This document shows, piece after piece, positions 51,433 through 60,240 of a stretch of 64,000 bases of DNA. Position numbers and translations under genes: made by a program. A model generated the notes under the pieces. It had not been told where the DNA came from. It did not search any database and saw only the letters and a list, made by a program, of their open reading frames with translations. Each line of letters begins with the position of its first letter. Position 1 is the first letter of the stretch. Source of the stretch: Achromobacter sp. Root83 (GTDB taxonomy: Bacteria > Pseudomonadota > Gammaproteobacteria > Burkholderiales > Burkholderiaceae_B); the NCBI RefSeq assembly GCF_001428845.1, contig NZ_LMIU01000001.1:868984-932983 (forward strand). The letters are read 5' to 3'.

Positions 51433-53492
51433 GATGCTTGGCCCTCCATCGCGGGATGGGCGGGTTGGTAGTCGGGCGCGTCGGGGAAGAACGCGCGGCG
51501 GATGCCCACCAGCGCCACCACGGCGCGGTCGCGCGCGGTCGGGCCTTGCGGCGTGGCGGCCACGCTGGCAAGCGCGCGGTCGATCTGCGTCAGGAATTCG
51601 GGCGGCTTATCGTGCGCGCGCTCTGACGAGCGGATGCGGAAGAATTGCGCCAGGCTGTCGAGCACCGGCTGGATCGTGGGGTCGGCCATCGGCAGGTGGC
51701 GGCGCGCCCGCTGCAGCTCGGTGATGTCGCGGCCCACGCGCAGGTCTTTCAGCGCGTCGGCGGCCACCAGGTCGTCGGGCCGCTTGGCCAGCGCCAGGCG
51801 CGGCTGCAGCAGGCCGATGCGGTCCAGCATGCGGGCCGTATACGTGTGGCGCGACGGCGCGCGCGGCGAGCTCGCCAGCGTCGCCAGCTCTTTCCAGTTG
51901 GCGGCCTGGATGCGGCGCGCGCTCCAGTCGGCGCTGACCGTGCGGAAGATGGCGGCGATGATCGCGGCCGTGGCCACGCCCATGCATTGGGCGACTTGCG
52001 TATCGATGAAGGACACGACGTCGGCGGTGTTGGTGTCCTGCAGCGCCATGGTGCCCAGGAAGCCGAACAGCAAGGCCATGGCCTTGCCGGCGCTGGCTGG
52101 CCGGGCGATGAAGATGCCCAGCACGAAGGCGGTGGGCAGCATCGACAGGGCCAGCATCTCGAACGAATGGATGGCGGGCATGATGCCCAGCAGGTACAGC
52201 GCCGACAGCGGAATCGAATATACCGTGTAGGTCAGGAACTGCATGATGCCGGGAACGGGGTTGTCCTGGGACGCGAAAAAGCAACTGAAGATGGCGGCCA
52301 TCAGCGCGGCGGTGGCGCCGTTGCTCCAGGCCGTGCCGATCCAGAACGCGCAGCAGACCGAAATGGCCACGCCCGCCGCCAGCGCGGAAAGCAGCGCCAT
52401 GCCGTGGTCGCGGTGCAGCGCCGAATTGGGATCGCGCGCGGACCGCGACGCGCGCACCGGGGCGCGCAGCGGCGCGCCTTGCAGGCCGGCGCGGATATCG
52501 CGGCGCAGGGCCAGGCATTCGTCATAGGTGTCAATGAGCTCGCGCAGCCGCGTCATCAGGCTGGCCAGCAGGGCGTCGCGCCAGCTTGAGCGGCTGTCGA
52601 TGCCGGGCGTCAGCCGCGTCACGGCCGCGCGCAGGCGCACGGCCGTTTCATGCGATGCCTGCGCGCCGGCATTGATCCATTCGGAGATGTCGCGCAGCAG
52701 CGCCGCCACGGGTTCGGGCAAGGCCCGGCCGCCGGCCTGCAGAGCGCGCATGCGGTCTTCCACGGCCGAGACGGCCGGCGTCAGCGCCGAGATCTGGTCC
52801 TGCATGGCGCGCACGGCGCCCGCGGTCCAGCGCAGGTTGCTGGTGTCGAACGGGACATGCGTGGACAGCAGGCGCAACTGCGTGATGTCGTTGGCCAGCA
52901 CGCGGCGGTCCTTGTCGCGCTGCTCGGCGTTCTTGCCGCTGAGCGTGTCATGCATCCAGTTGCGGGCGTCGCGCACCGCTTTGTCCAGTTGCAGCGTCAG
53001 CGCGGGCGCCAGGCCGCGCGGCAGGACGATGCTGTGGATCAGCGTGGCGCACACGATGCCCAGGCTGATTTCCTCGACGCGGGCGAGCGCCGTGTCGAAC
53101 ACCAGGGAAGGGTCCGTCACGCTGGGAAAGCCGATCATGGCGGCGGTGTAGCCGGCCAGCATGAACAGGTACGAGCGCGGCGCGCGGTCCAGCACCGACA
53201 TGTACAGGCAGGCGCCCACCCACAGCACCATCGCGCCGGTCATGATGACGGGCGAATTCGACAGCCGCGGCACCATGTAGACGGTGGCGGCGGAACCGAT
53301 GAAGGTGCCGACCAGGCGGTACAGCGCCTTGGACCGCACGGCGCCGGACCAGGGCTGGGCCACGACATAGGCGGTGGTCATGGCCCAGAACGGACGCGGC
53401 AAACCGATGCTGTAAGCCAGATAGAGCGCCATGATGGCGCTCAGGTAGCTCTTGAGCGAAAAGATGGTTTCGCGGACGTTCGGCAATTTCAT
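51429..53492 (-). CDS. FUSC-family inner-membrane efflux protein (AaeB-like)
   Basis: This 687-residue protein has two sets of membrane helices (about 12-165 and 365-530) separated by a long hydrophilic helical segment, as in AaeB and the aromatic acid exporter family. It opens with SLKSYLSAIMALYLAYSIGLPRP, then FWAMTTAYVVAQPWSGAV, a family hallmark. It is likely the pump for aromatic carboxylic acids or phenolics. It overlaps marR by 4 bases. Confidence 0.92.
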   Translation of the reverse strand: MKLPNVRETIFSLKSYLSAIMALYLAYSIGLPRPFWAMTTAYVVAQPWSGAVRSKALYRLVGTFIGSAATVYMVPRLSNSPVIMTGAMVLWVGACLYMSVLDRAPRSYLFMLAGYTAAMIGFPSVTDPSLVFDTALARVEEISLGIVCATLIHSIVLPRGLAPALTLQLDKAVRDARNWMHDTLSGKNAEQRDKDRRVLANDITQLRLLSTHVPFDTSNLRWTAGAVRAMQDQISALTPAVSAVEDRMRALQAGGRALPEPVAALLRDISEWINAGAQASHETAVRLRAAVTRLTPGIDSRSSWRDALLASLMTRLRELIDTYDECLALRRDIRAGLQGAPLRAPVRASRSARDPNSALHRDHGMALLSALAAGVAISVCCAFWIGTAWSNGATAALMAAIFSCFFASQDNPVPGIMQFLTYTVYSIPLSALYLLGIMPAIHSFEMLALSMLPTAFVLGIFIARPASAGKAMALLFGFLGTMALQDTNTADVVSFIDTQVAQCMGVATAAIIAAIFRTVSADWSARRIQAANWKELATLASSPRAPSRHTYTARMLDRIGLLQPRLALAKRPDDLVAADALKDLRVGRDITELQRARRHLPMADPTIQPVLDSLAQFFRIRSSERAHDKPPEFLTQIDRALASVAATPQGPTARDRAVVALVGIRRAFFPDAPDYQPAHPAMEGQAS

Positions 53493-53962
53493 GGCCGCGT
53501 GTCCTCGTGGGCGCCGGCCCCGCTGCGGCCCAGCGACACCTTCAGCACATCGAAAACGCGCTCGCAGGCTTCCAGGTCCGCTTCGCTCACGCCGTTGAAG
53601 AGGCGGCGGCGCAGTTCGACCAGCACGGCTTCGACCTGCGCGCGCAGCGCATGGCCGGCTTCGGTCAGGTGCAGCGTCTTGGCGCGGCGGTCGTGGGCGT
53701 CTTCGCGGCGCTCCATCAGGCCGGCGGCGACCAGTTGGTCCAGCACCCGCACCAGCGACGGCCCCTCGACGCCCAGCGCCTCGGCCAGCGCGCCCTGGCG
53801 CACGCCGTCTCCCAGCCGGCCGGCCAGGATGACCGGCCAGGCGGTGGCCTGCGACAGGCCATAGTCGACGAGCGCCTTGTCGGCGGCGCCGCGATAAGCG
53901 CGCGACAGCACCATCAGGTTTGCGGTGGTGGCCATGAGTTGGGAGTCGGAAGGCGTGTTCAT
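53489..53962 (-). CDS. MarR-family transcriptional regulator
   Basis: This 157-residue winged-helix regulator has the recognition segment QGALAEALGVEGPSLVRVLDQL and the wing with the DRRAKTLHLTEAG motif. It is the first gene of the AaeB-like efflux operon. Two overlapping palindromes cover its promoter region, fitting autorepression relieved by phenolic acids. The ribosome binding site AGGATA is weakly spaced. Confidence 0.9.
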   Translation of the reverse strand: MNTPSDSQLMATTANLMVLSRAYRGAADKALVDYGLSQATAWPVILAGRLGDGVRQGALAEALGVEGPSLVRVLDQLVAAGLMERREDAHDRRAKTLHLTEAGHALRAQVEAVLVELRRRLFNGVSEADLEACERVFDVLKVSLGRSGAGAHEDTRP

Positions 53963-53964
53963 GG

Positions 53965-53998
53965 AATAGATTGTATCCTATCTATTAGCTTACTAATA
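53965..53998. promoter_or_regulatory. Overlapping palindromes, candidate MarR operator
   Basis: AATAGAT (53965-53971) and ATCTATT (53980-53986) form perfect 7-base arms around 8 bases, and TATTAG (53983-53988) and CTAATA (53993-53998) form a second palindrome that overlaps the first. They sit directly before marR in otherwise GC-rich DNA. Confidence 0.55.
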
Positions 53999-54186
53999 AT
54001 TGAAAATGGCGAATATCTCCATGGATTTTTTCAATTGGGGAAATAGGGGCGGACTTACCGCTGATGGAAAACCGGGAAATAGGGGGCAGGGAATGCCGGG
54101 CCTGGCGCCCGGGCCTTCGCCGCCCGAGGCGGCGCCGAACGGCAGCGGGAGGGCTTTTCAGCCGCCGCGCCGCTGGCCCGGAAGAC

Positions 54187-54630
54187 TCAACCGTTGCAGT
54201 CGGCCCAGCAATTGGGCGTTTCGTACAGGCGCACGCGGGTCAGGCGCAGGTCCGCGCCGTAATGGCCGTGGTAGTGCGGCGCCAGCGTTTCGAAGACGAT
54301 GGCCGCCAGGTTTTCCGCGGTGGGAATGCGGTCCAGCACGACGGTCTTGTGGTCGGGCAGGCTGTCCAGAAAGCCGCGCACGGCGGCGTCCCCTTCGAAG
54401 ACCAGGAACGCGTGGTCCCAGACGTCCACGATGTGGGTCTTGGCGATGTGCTTGATTTCGGAGAAGTCCATCAGCATGCCGTTGTCGGACTCGCCCGGCG
54501 CCTGCACCACGTCGCCCGTCAGCGTGATCTCCAGCACGTAGCGGTGGCCGTGCAGGTTGCGGCACTGGCTGCGGTGATCGGGAATGCGGTGGCCGGCGTC
54601 GAACTCGAGCCTGCGGGTCACGGAAATCAT
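54187..54630 (-). CDS. queD: 6-carboxytetrahydropterin synthase
   Basis: This 147-residue enzyme converts dihydroneopterin triphosphate to 6-carboxytetrahydropterin in queuosine synthesis. The zinc His residues are visible: His14 in FDAGHRI, and His27 and His29 in LHGHRY; the catalytic Cys23 is in SQCRN. Glu and Cys in YETPNC lie near the end. GGAG precedes the ATG. It follows queE with a 28-base gap. queC and queF are not in the window. Confidence 0.95.
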   Translation of the reverse strand: MISVTRRLEFDAGHRIPDHRSQCRNLHGHRYVLEITLTGDVVQAPGESDNGMLMDFSEIKHIAKTHIVDVWDHAFLVFEGDAAVRGFLDSLPDHKTVVLDRIPTAENLAAIVFETLAPHYHGHYGADLRLTRVRLYETPNCWADCNG

Positions 54631-54658
54631 CGCGTGCTCCGCAAGGCGTGGGGGTAAA

Positions 54659-55291
54659 TCATGGAATGCCTATGTATTTGTGGGTTTGCAGGCTGAGCCG
54701 CCATTGCGGATGCTGCATACAGTACTGGACGGCCTGCTCGGTGTTGGCCGCGCGCGCGGGGCCGTCCATGGGTTGCAGGAAGAAATGCTCGAAATCCAGA
54801 TGCGCGAACGCCGCGGGCAGGGCGTTGGGCTGCGGATAGACCAGCTTGAGCTCGTTGCCGCGTTCCACGACGACGGGCGCCGTGCCCTTGGGACTGACGC
54901 AGATCCAGTCGATGCCCGCGGGCGGCTTGATCGTGCCGTTGGTCTCGATGGCCACGGTGAAGCCGCGCGCATGAACCGCGGCCAGCAGCGGCGCGTCCAG
55001 TTGCAGCAGGGGTTCGCCGCCGGTGAAGACCACATAACGGTCATCGGCGCCGGGGCCCCAGGCCGCGGCAATGGCGTCGGCCAGCAGGTCCGCCGTGGCG
55101 AACTTGCCGCCGCCGTCGCCGTCGGTGCCGATGAAGTCGGTGTCGCAGAAGGTGCAGGCGGCGCTGGCGCGGTCGCTTTCGCGGCCGGTCCAGAGATTAC
55201 AGCCCGCAAACCGGCAAAATACCGCCGCGCGGCCCGCATGGGCGCCTTCGCCTTGCAGGGTCTTGAAGATTTCTTTGGCGGAGTAAGTCAT
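54659..55291 (-). CDS. queE: 7-carboxy-7-deazaguanine synthase (radical SAM)
   Basis: This 210-residue radical SAM enzyme makes the deazapurine ring of queuosine from the QueD product. Cys31, Cys46 and Cys49 form a CX14CX2C cluster motif, the atypical spacing reported for a Burkholderia QueE. TLQGEGAHAGRAAVFCRFAG precedes it, and FTGGEPLLQ (SAM-binding) follows. ATG 55291 is used; the longer frame to 55501 has no family match. It is divergent from arfB. Confidence 0.93.
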   Translation of the reverse strand: MTYSAKEIFKTLQGEGAHAGRAAVFCRFAGCNLWTGRESDRASAACTFCDTDFIGTDGDGGGKFATADLLADAIAAAWGPGADDRYVVFTGGEPLLQLDAPLLAAVHARGFTVAIETNGTIKPPAGIDWICVSPKGTAPVVVERGNELKLVYPQPNALPAAFAHLDFEHFFLQPMDGPARAANTEQAVQYCMQHPQWRLSLQTHKYIGIP

Positions 55292-55486
55292 AAGGATCTG
55301 GCGGCAGGGCGCCATGAAAATCGAGCAAAAGCGCACTATTTTACTTGCCGCGGCCGATGTACGCCTAAAGACCCTACCAGCGGTTGGTCTCGCGCGGTCC
55401 GGCCACGCCCACCGCGGGACCGGCCGGGCATTCTTGCCGAGCGCCCATCGTGCGCAAAGCGTGAGGGAGTTGTAGACTTCCCGCCT

Positions 55487-55903
55487 ATGTTCAACGTCCA
55501 AGATTCCCTATACATCGACGAACGCGACCTGACGTTCACCATGATCCGCGCCCAGGGCGCGGGCGGGCAGAACGTCAACAAGGTTTCCAGCGCCGTCCAC
55601 CTGCGCTTCGATGTCCGCGCGTCCAGCCTGCCGCCCGAGGTCCAGGATGCCTTGTGCGCCGTGAGCGACCATCGCATCTCCAAGGACGGCGTGATCGTCA
55701 TCAAGTCGCAGTCGTTTCGCAGCCAGGAAAAGAACCGCGCCGAAGCCATCGAACGCCTGCTCGCCATGGTGCGTTCGGCGATCCAGGTCGACAAGCCGCG
55801 CCGCCCGACCAAGCCCACCCGCTCATCGCAGCGCCGCCGCGTGCAGCGCAAGGTGGTGCACGGCGAGGTCAAGCGCCTGCGTGGCCGCGTCCAGGGCGAA
55901 TGA
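55487..55903 (+). CDS. arfB: Peptidyl-tRNA hydrolase/ribosome rescue factor ArfB
   Basis: This 138-residue protein has the GGQ motif in RAQGAGGQNVNK (Gly26-Gln28), shared with class I release factors, and a Lys/Arg-rich C-terminal tail (from about 105) that enters the mRNA channel of stalled ribosomes. The protein frees peptides from ribosomes stuck on broken messages. The start ATG 55487 fits the family length. Its stop overlaps the next gene as ATGA. Confidence 0.93.
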   Translation: MFNVQDSLYIDERDLTFTMIRAQGAGGQNVNKVSSAVHLRFDVRASSLPPEVQDALCAVSDHRISKDGVIVIKSQSFRSQEKNRAEAIERLLAMVRSAIQVDKPRRPTKPTRSSQRRRVQRKVVHGEVKRLRGRVQGE

Positions 55904-56592
55904 TCGTGGCCGACGCGCGGCGGCGCCACCTGTTCACTTTGGCGGCGCTGTTCGCTGTGCTCTGGCTGGCGCTGGCGATCCATCCGCACGACCGCGCGGA
56001 CTGGGCGCTGGAAAACGTCCTGGTGCTGGCCTTCGGCGGCGCGCTGTTCTTCACGCGGCGCTGGTTCGTGTTCTCGCGCGTGTCGTACACGCTGATCTTC
56101 CTGTATCTGTGCCTGCATGCCGTCGGCGCGCACTACACCTATTCGCTGGTGCCCTACGACGAGTGGTGGCGCGCCTTGACCGGCCATGGCTTCAACAGCC
56201 TGGTCGGCTGGGAGCGCAACAATTTCGATCGGGTGGTGCATTTTTCGTATGGCTTGCTGCTGGCCTATCCCATCCGCGAGATCTTCCTGCGGGTGGTCGA
56301 GGTGCGCGGCTTCTGGGCCTACTTCCTGCCCCTGGACGTGACCTTGTCCACGTCGGCGCTGTACGAACTGATCGAATGGGGCGCGGCGGAATTTGTCGGG
56401 GGCGACCTCGGCGCCGCCTACCTGGGCACGCAGGGCGACATCTGGGACGCCCAGAAAGACATGGCGCTGGCGGCGCTGGGGGCGGCCATCGCCATGGCCG
56501 TCACCGCGCTGGTCAACTGGCGGGCGCAGCGCGATCTGGCGCGCGACTGGGCCGACAGCCTCAAGCCTGGGCAAGCGCAGCGGGGCCAATAG
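55900..56592 (+). CDS. DUF2238 inner-membrane protein (YjdF-like)
   Basis: This 230-residue multi-pass protein has six or so helices and the family stretch NNFDRVVHFSYGLLLAYPIREIF, plus YELIEWGAAEFVGG and AQKDMALAALGA, where acidic and His residues lie within membrane segments. No function is settled. It is coupled to arfB by a 4-base overlap. Confidence 0.88.
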   Translation: MIVADARRRHLFTLAALFAVLWLALAIHPHDRADWALENVLVLAFGGALFFTRRWFVFSRVSYTLIFLYLCLHAVGAHYTYSLVPYDEWWRALTGHGFNSLVGWERNNFDRVVHFSYGLLLAYPIREIFLRVVEVRGFWAYFLPLDVTLSTSALYELIEWGAAEFVGGDLGAAYLGTQGDIWDAQKDMALAALGAAIAMAVTALVNWRAQRDLARDWADSLKPGQAQRGQ

Positions 56593-56617
56593 CCTCAACG
56601 TCCGCAGGGGCATAAGG

Positions 56618-56641
56618 ATATATCGGTTCTTCACGATATAT
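56618..56641. promoter_or_regulatory. Inverted repeat, candidate ArsR-family operator
   Basis: ATATATCG (56618-56625) and CGATATAT (56634-56641) are perfect arms 8 bases apart, and GCGATATAC recurs at 56655-56663 just before the regulator gene. AT-rich repeats of this kind are typical operators of ArsR-family autorepressors. Confidence 0.55.
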
Positions 56642-56667
56642 GATTCGATAAATTGCGATATACAAAT

Positions 56668-57015
56668 ATGACCGCATCCGCTTCATCCCCCGATCAGATC
56701 GGCACGCAACCCGGCATCGACGCCGACGCCATCCTCAAGGCGCTGGCCAACCCCGTGCGGCGCGACATCCTTGCGTGGCTGAAGACGCCTCATGCGTATT
56801 TCGAGGAAAGCCCTGGCCACACCTTCGAACACGGGGTGTGCGCGGGCCACATCGATAACCGCTGCGGGCTGTCCCAGTCCACGGTGTCTTCGCATCTGGC
56901 CGTCTTGCAACGCGCGGGTCTGATCTCGGCCACGAAGGTGGGGCAGTGGGTCTTCTTTCGTCGCAATGAATCCGTGATTGCCGCGTTCCTGCGGCAACTG
57001 AACCTGGATATGTAG
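56668..57015 (+). CDS. ArsR-family winged-helix regulator
   Basis: This 115-residue regulator has ILKALANPVRRDILAWLKTP at its start and the recognition helix CGLSQSTVSSHLAVLQRAGL (about 72-91). The Cys residues in HGVCAGHIDNRCG (not the usual ELCVCDL) suggest a thiol- or electrophile-sensing variant. ATG 56668 is used; a TTG five codons earlier is possible. It precedes an Old Yellow Enzyme gene by 54 bases and probably controls it. Confidence 0.88.
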   Translation: MTASASSPDQIGTQPGIDADAILKALANPVRRDILAWLKTPHAYFEESPGHTFEHGVCAGHIDNRCGLSQSTVSSHLAVLQRAGLISATKVGQWVFFRRNESVIAAFLRQLNLDM

Positions 57016-57069
57016 GCAACTCGCCGCACCCGCCAAAACGCCCCGTACCCCGGGGTGGAAGGATTTTGC

Positions 57070-58125
57070 ATGAACCGCTTGTTTGAACCCCTGCGCGCTG
57101 GCGACCTGGCCTTGCGCAACCGCGTCGTCATGGCGCCCCTGACCCGGCAGCGCGCCAGCGCCGGCCGCGTGCCCAACGACCTGATGGTCGAGTACTACAC
57201 CCAGCGCGCCGGCGCCGGAATGATCCTGACCGAAGCCACCGCCGTGACGCCCCAGGGCGTGGGCTATGCCGATACCCCGGGCCTGTGGTCCACCGAACAG
57301 GTCAAGGGCTGGCGCAAGGTCACGTCCGCCGTGCATGACCTGGACGGCCTGATCGTGGCCCAGTTGTGGCACGTCGGGCGCATTTCGGATCCGCTGTTCC
57401 TCGACGGCGAGCTGCCCGTCGCGCCCAGCGCCATCGCGGCCAAGGGCCATGTCAGCCACGTGCGTCCCCAGCGCGCCTACGTCACGCCGCGCGCGCTGGA
57501 AACCGCGGAAATCCCGGGCGTGGTCCAGGCCTATCGCCATGGCGCGCAGATGGCGATGGAAGCGGGCTTTGACGGCGTCGAAGTGCATGCCGCCAACGGC
57601 TACCTGCTGGACCAGTTCCTGCAGGACAGCACCAACCAGCGCACCGACCAGTACGGCGGTTCTCTCGAAAACCGCGCCCGCCTGCTGATGGAAGTGGTCG
57701 ACGCCTGCGTGTCGGTATGGGGCGCGGGCCGCGTGGGCGTGCACCTGTCGCCGCGCGGCGACATCCACACCATGGGCGACTCCGATCTTGCCGGCACCTT
57801 CCGCTACGTGGCGCGCGAACTGGGCAAACGCGGCATCGCCTTTCTGTGCGTGCGCGAACATGAAGCCGCCGACAGCCTGGGCCCGGTCCTGAAGGCCGAG
57901 TTCGGCGGCGTGTACATCGCCAACGAAGGCTATACGCGGGAATCCGCCGAGGCCGCCGTGGCCGCGGGCAAGGCCGACGCGGTGGCGTTCGGCGTGCCGT
58001 ACATCGCCACGCCCGATCTGGCGCGGCGGATTGAAATCAACGCGCCGCTGAACAAGCCCAATCCGTCCACGTTCTACGCGTCGGGCGCCGAAGGGTACAC
58101 GGACTATCCGGCGCTGCCGGCGTAA
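57070..58125 (+). CDS. Alkene reductase (Old Yellow Enzyme family)
   Basis: This 351-residue FMN enzyme reduces activated C=C bonds (NemA-like). It has APLTRQRA at about 23-30, AQLWHVGRIS with the FMN/substrate-region His, HAANGYLLDQFLQ and YGGSLENRAR, all family hallmarks. GGAAGGA precedes the ATG. It is likely in one unit with the ArsR-family gene. In E. coli, the alkene reductase gene nemA is likewise paired with an electrophile-sensing repressor (NemR), though of another family. Confidence 0.95.
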   Translation: MNRLFEPLRAGDLALRNRVVMAPLTRQRASAGRVPNDLMVEYYTQRAGAGMILTEATAVTPQGVGYADTPGLWSTEQVKGWRKVTSAVHDLDGLIVAQLWHVGRISDPLFLDGELPVAPSAIAAKGHVSHVRPQRAYVTPRALETAEIPGVVQAYRHGAQMAMEAGFDGVEVHAANGYLLDQFLQDSTNQRTDQYGGSLENRARLLMEVVDACVSVWGAGRVGVHLSPRGDIHTMGDSDLAGTFRYVARELGKRGIAFLCVREHEAADSLGPVLKAEFGGVYIANEGYTRESAEAAVAAGKADAVAFGVPYIATPDLARRIEINAPLNKPNPSTFYASGAEGYTDYPALPA

Positions 58126-58186
58126 GTTTGCGGGCCCGCGTTTTGCGGGGCCGCAGGCGAGTGCGTGGTGTATGCATGGCGCATGG

Positions 58187-58249
58187 CGCGAACGTGGCGT
58201 CTGCATGACGCCTGCACGACGCCTGTATGACGCGAACGTGGCGTCTGCA
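58187..58249. repeat. 19-base direct repeat in a spacer
   Basis: The 19-mer CGCGAACGTGGCGTCTGCA occurs at 58187-58205 and 58231-58249, 44 bases apart, between the alkene reductase gene and the convergent CPBP gene. Similar GACGCCTG segments lie between the copies. Confidence 0.6.
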
Positions 58250-58266
58250 GAGCGTGTACATGGCGC

Positions 58267-59115
58267 TTAGAGCGCGGCGCGCATCGGATAGGTGAACAAG
58301 CCGAAGTGCGCCGCGTTCAGGCCCAGGTGCGCCAGCACCGCCGCGCCCAGGCCGCCGTATTTGTACGCGGCGCCATAGGCCGCGCCAGCCAGGCCGGCCA
58401 GCAGCATCCATTGCCAGCCGCCCGCGTAGTGGGCCAGGCCGAATAGTACGGCCGCCACGACCAGCGCCGCCCAGGCGCCCCAGGCGCGGTGGCCCCACCA
58501 TGCGGCCAGCCGCTGCTGCACATAGCCGCGGAACAGGGCTTCTTCCGCCAGCGTAACCAGCAAGGCATTGTTGATCAGCCAGAGCCAGCCGGACGCGGGC
58601 CATTTGGGCGCCCATCCCACCACGCCCAGCGCCAGCGCGCATCCCAGGCATGCCAGCACCGCGGCCGCGCACGCCAGGATCGCGGCGGCCCAGGTGGCGC
58701 GCGGATTGGCGGCCGTCATCGGCGGCGCCAACGCCAGCACGACCCAGAACGCCACCAGAGGCTTGTCCATGTTCAGGTACAGGCCAAAGGGCACCGCGTT
58801 CGCGCTCAGCGGGACGGGCGCAATCACCAGCGGGTTGTGGAATCCGGGCAGCAGATGCAGAAAGAGCAGCGCGGCCAGCGCAAGAAACAGTGCGTGCCCG
58901 GCGGCGCGCGCGGCAGGACTGCCTTGCGGGCGCACAAGCGCCGCGGCCAGCACCAGCAGCGCGGGCCAGGCGAACGCCACGGGATCGACCACGCCCTCGT
59001 AAAAGGCCCACACCGAGGCGGCTCCCAGAGGCGCCAGCGCCCAGCGGCGCGTGGCCGGCGGCCATAGCATGGCGGCGGCCAGAAACAGGGCGGACCAGGG
59101 GGAAATGACGGGCAT
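58267..59115 (-). CDS. CPBP-family intramembrane protein (CAAX protease-like)
   Basis: This 282-residue membrane protein has about eight helices and the ABI/CPBP motifs EEALFRG (Glu191, Glu192, Arg196), FGLAHY (His229) and HLGLNAAHF (His263). These are the catalytic residues of CAAX-type proteases. Substrates in bacteria are mostly unknown. No strong ribosome binding site is seen before the chosen ATG. Confidence 0.85.
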   Translation of the reverse strand: MPVISPWSALFLAAAMLWPPATRRWALAPLGAASVWAFYEGVVDPVAFAWPALLVLAAALVRPQGSPAARAAGHALFLALAALLFLHLLPGFHNPLVIAPVPLSANAVPFGLYLNMDKPLVAFWVVLALAPPMTAANPRATWAAAILACAAAVLACLGCALALGVVGWAPKWPASGWLWLINNALLVTLAEEALFRGYVQQRLAAWWGHRAWGAWAALVVAAVLFGLAHYAGGWQWMLLAGLAGAAYGAAYKYGGLGAAVLAHLGLNAAHFGLFTYPMRAAL

Positions 59116-59264
59116 TGGCGGAGGCGGGGCGCGCGCAAAGCGCTCAGTGTAAGCGCGGCCAGGCTATTCGATCAGCCTATATCCCCATGCCGGAACCAAT
59201 CCCTGCGCGACGGCACGGATGCGGTATCGTTTGCGGCCCGCAAACGTGTGTACAGGAGTCAAGA

Positions 59265-59639
59265 ATGAAAACCATCGCGTGGCTGATGTTGGGGGCGGCG
59301 CTGCTGCCGTTCGTGTCGGCGATTGTGGCCAAGGCGGGCGGCAGGAAATTCGACAACAACGATCCACGCGCGTGGCTGGCGCGCCAGGAGGGTTGGCGCG
59401 CGCGCGCCAATGCGGCGCAGACCAATACGTTCGAGGCGTTGCCGTTCTTCTTTGCCGCCGTGTTGTTCGCGCTCTACAACCAGGCGCCGACGGCGCACGT
59501 GGCCAGCCTGATGGCTTGCTGGCTGGGCGTGCGGCTGGGGTATCTGGCCATGTACCTGGCAAATTGGGGCGCGTTGCGCTCGCTGGTCTGGGCGATCAGC
59601 GTGGGCTTCGTCATCGCGATCCTGTTCTCGGGCGTCTAA
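59265..59639 (+). CDS. MAPEG-family membrane protein
   Basis: This 124-residue protein has four helices and the pattern RKFDNNDPRAWLARQEGWRARA followed by NTFEALPFF, typical of bacterial MAPEG (microsomal GST-like) proteins. AGGAG lies 7 bases before ATG 59265. The biochemical role of this subgroup is not known. Confidence 0.9.
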   Translation: MKTIAWLMLGAALLPFVSAIVAKAGGRKFDNNDPRAWLARQEGWRARANAAQTNTFEALPFFFAAVLFALYNQAPTAHVASLMACWLGVRLGYLAMYLANWGALRSLVWAISVGFVIAILFSGV

Positions 59640-59644
59640 AGCCT

Positions 59645-59679
59645 GGCGGGGCGGCTTTTCCGCGCGGCCAGGCCCCGCC
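59645..59679. terminator. Hairpin between convergent genes
   Basis: GGCGGGGC (59645-59652) pairs with GCCCCGCC (59672-59679), and a pyrimidine-rich TGTCTTTCCTC follows on the plus strand. It lies between the MAPEG gene and a convergent secreted-protein gene and may stop transcription from the plus side. Confidence 0.4.
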
Positions 59680-59688
59680 TGTCTTTCC

Positions 59689-60123
59689 TCACTTCCACTC
59701 GAACATCGCGCGCACGGTGCCGGCGCCTTGCACGGACACCTCGCGCTCTTGCGCCTTGCCGTTGTAGGTGGCGGACACCTTGTAGCTGCCCGCCGGCAGC
59801 TTCACCAGCATGTAGGGGCCCTCGGCCGTCACCTGCAGCACGGACTTGCCCTGTGCGTCGCGGATCACGACCGCGACATCGGCCACGTAGTCCGCCTTGC
59901 CGTCGCGCTGCGCGGCAAAGGTGAGCGCAAGCGGGTAATGGCTGGCGGCGGCTTTCATGGCTTCGGATTCGTCGATGCCGATGCCGCCGCTGACGTATTC
60001 CACCGGGCCCTGATGCTGCACCGGCGGCATGCCGGCCTGCGCCGTCGACAGGATTCCCGCGATGGCCATGCTGCCCAGCGCCATGGCGGTGGCCATGGTG
60101 CAGCGTTCGATTCTCTTGTTCAT
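59689..60123 (-). CDS. Secreted protein with carboxypeptidase regulatory-like domain
   Basis: This 144-residue protein has a signal peptide (about 1-31, ending LSTAQA) and a small beta-rich domain (VAVVIRDAQGKSVLQVTAEG, LVKLPAGSYKVSATYNGK) of the kind found in CarboxypepD_reg domains. AGGAG precedes ATG 60123. It is probably periplasmic. No enzymatic motif is seen. Confidence 0.8.
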   Translation of the reverse strand: MNKRIERCTMATAMALGSMAIAGILSTAQAGMPPVQHQGPVEYVSGGIGIDESEAMKAAASHYPLALTFAAQRDGKADYVADVAVVIRDAQGKSVLQVTAEGPYMLVKLPAGSYKVSATYNGKAQEREVSVQGAGTVRAMFEWK

Positions 60124-60240
60124 AGGATTCTCCTGACAGGATGTCCGGGACGGCGGCGTGCCGGGCCAACCATCGCCGGACGAAAGCAAGACGTTCGACC
60201 CGCATGCCCGCGCGGAGTTCGCGTCACGATGCCTGGGATA

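Noticed and set aside
54118..54134. GC-rich hairpin downstream of queD
   Set aside because: CGCCGCC/GGCGGCG form a 7-base stem, but there is no T tract on either side and similar short GC palindromes are common in this DNA.
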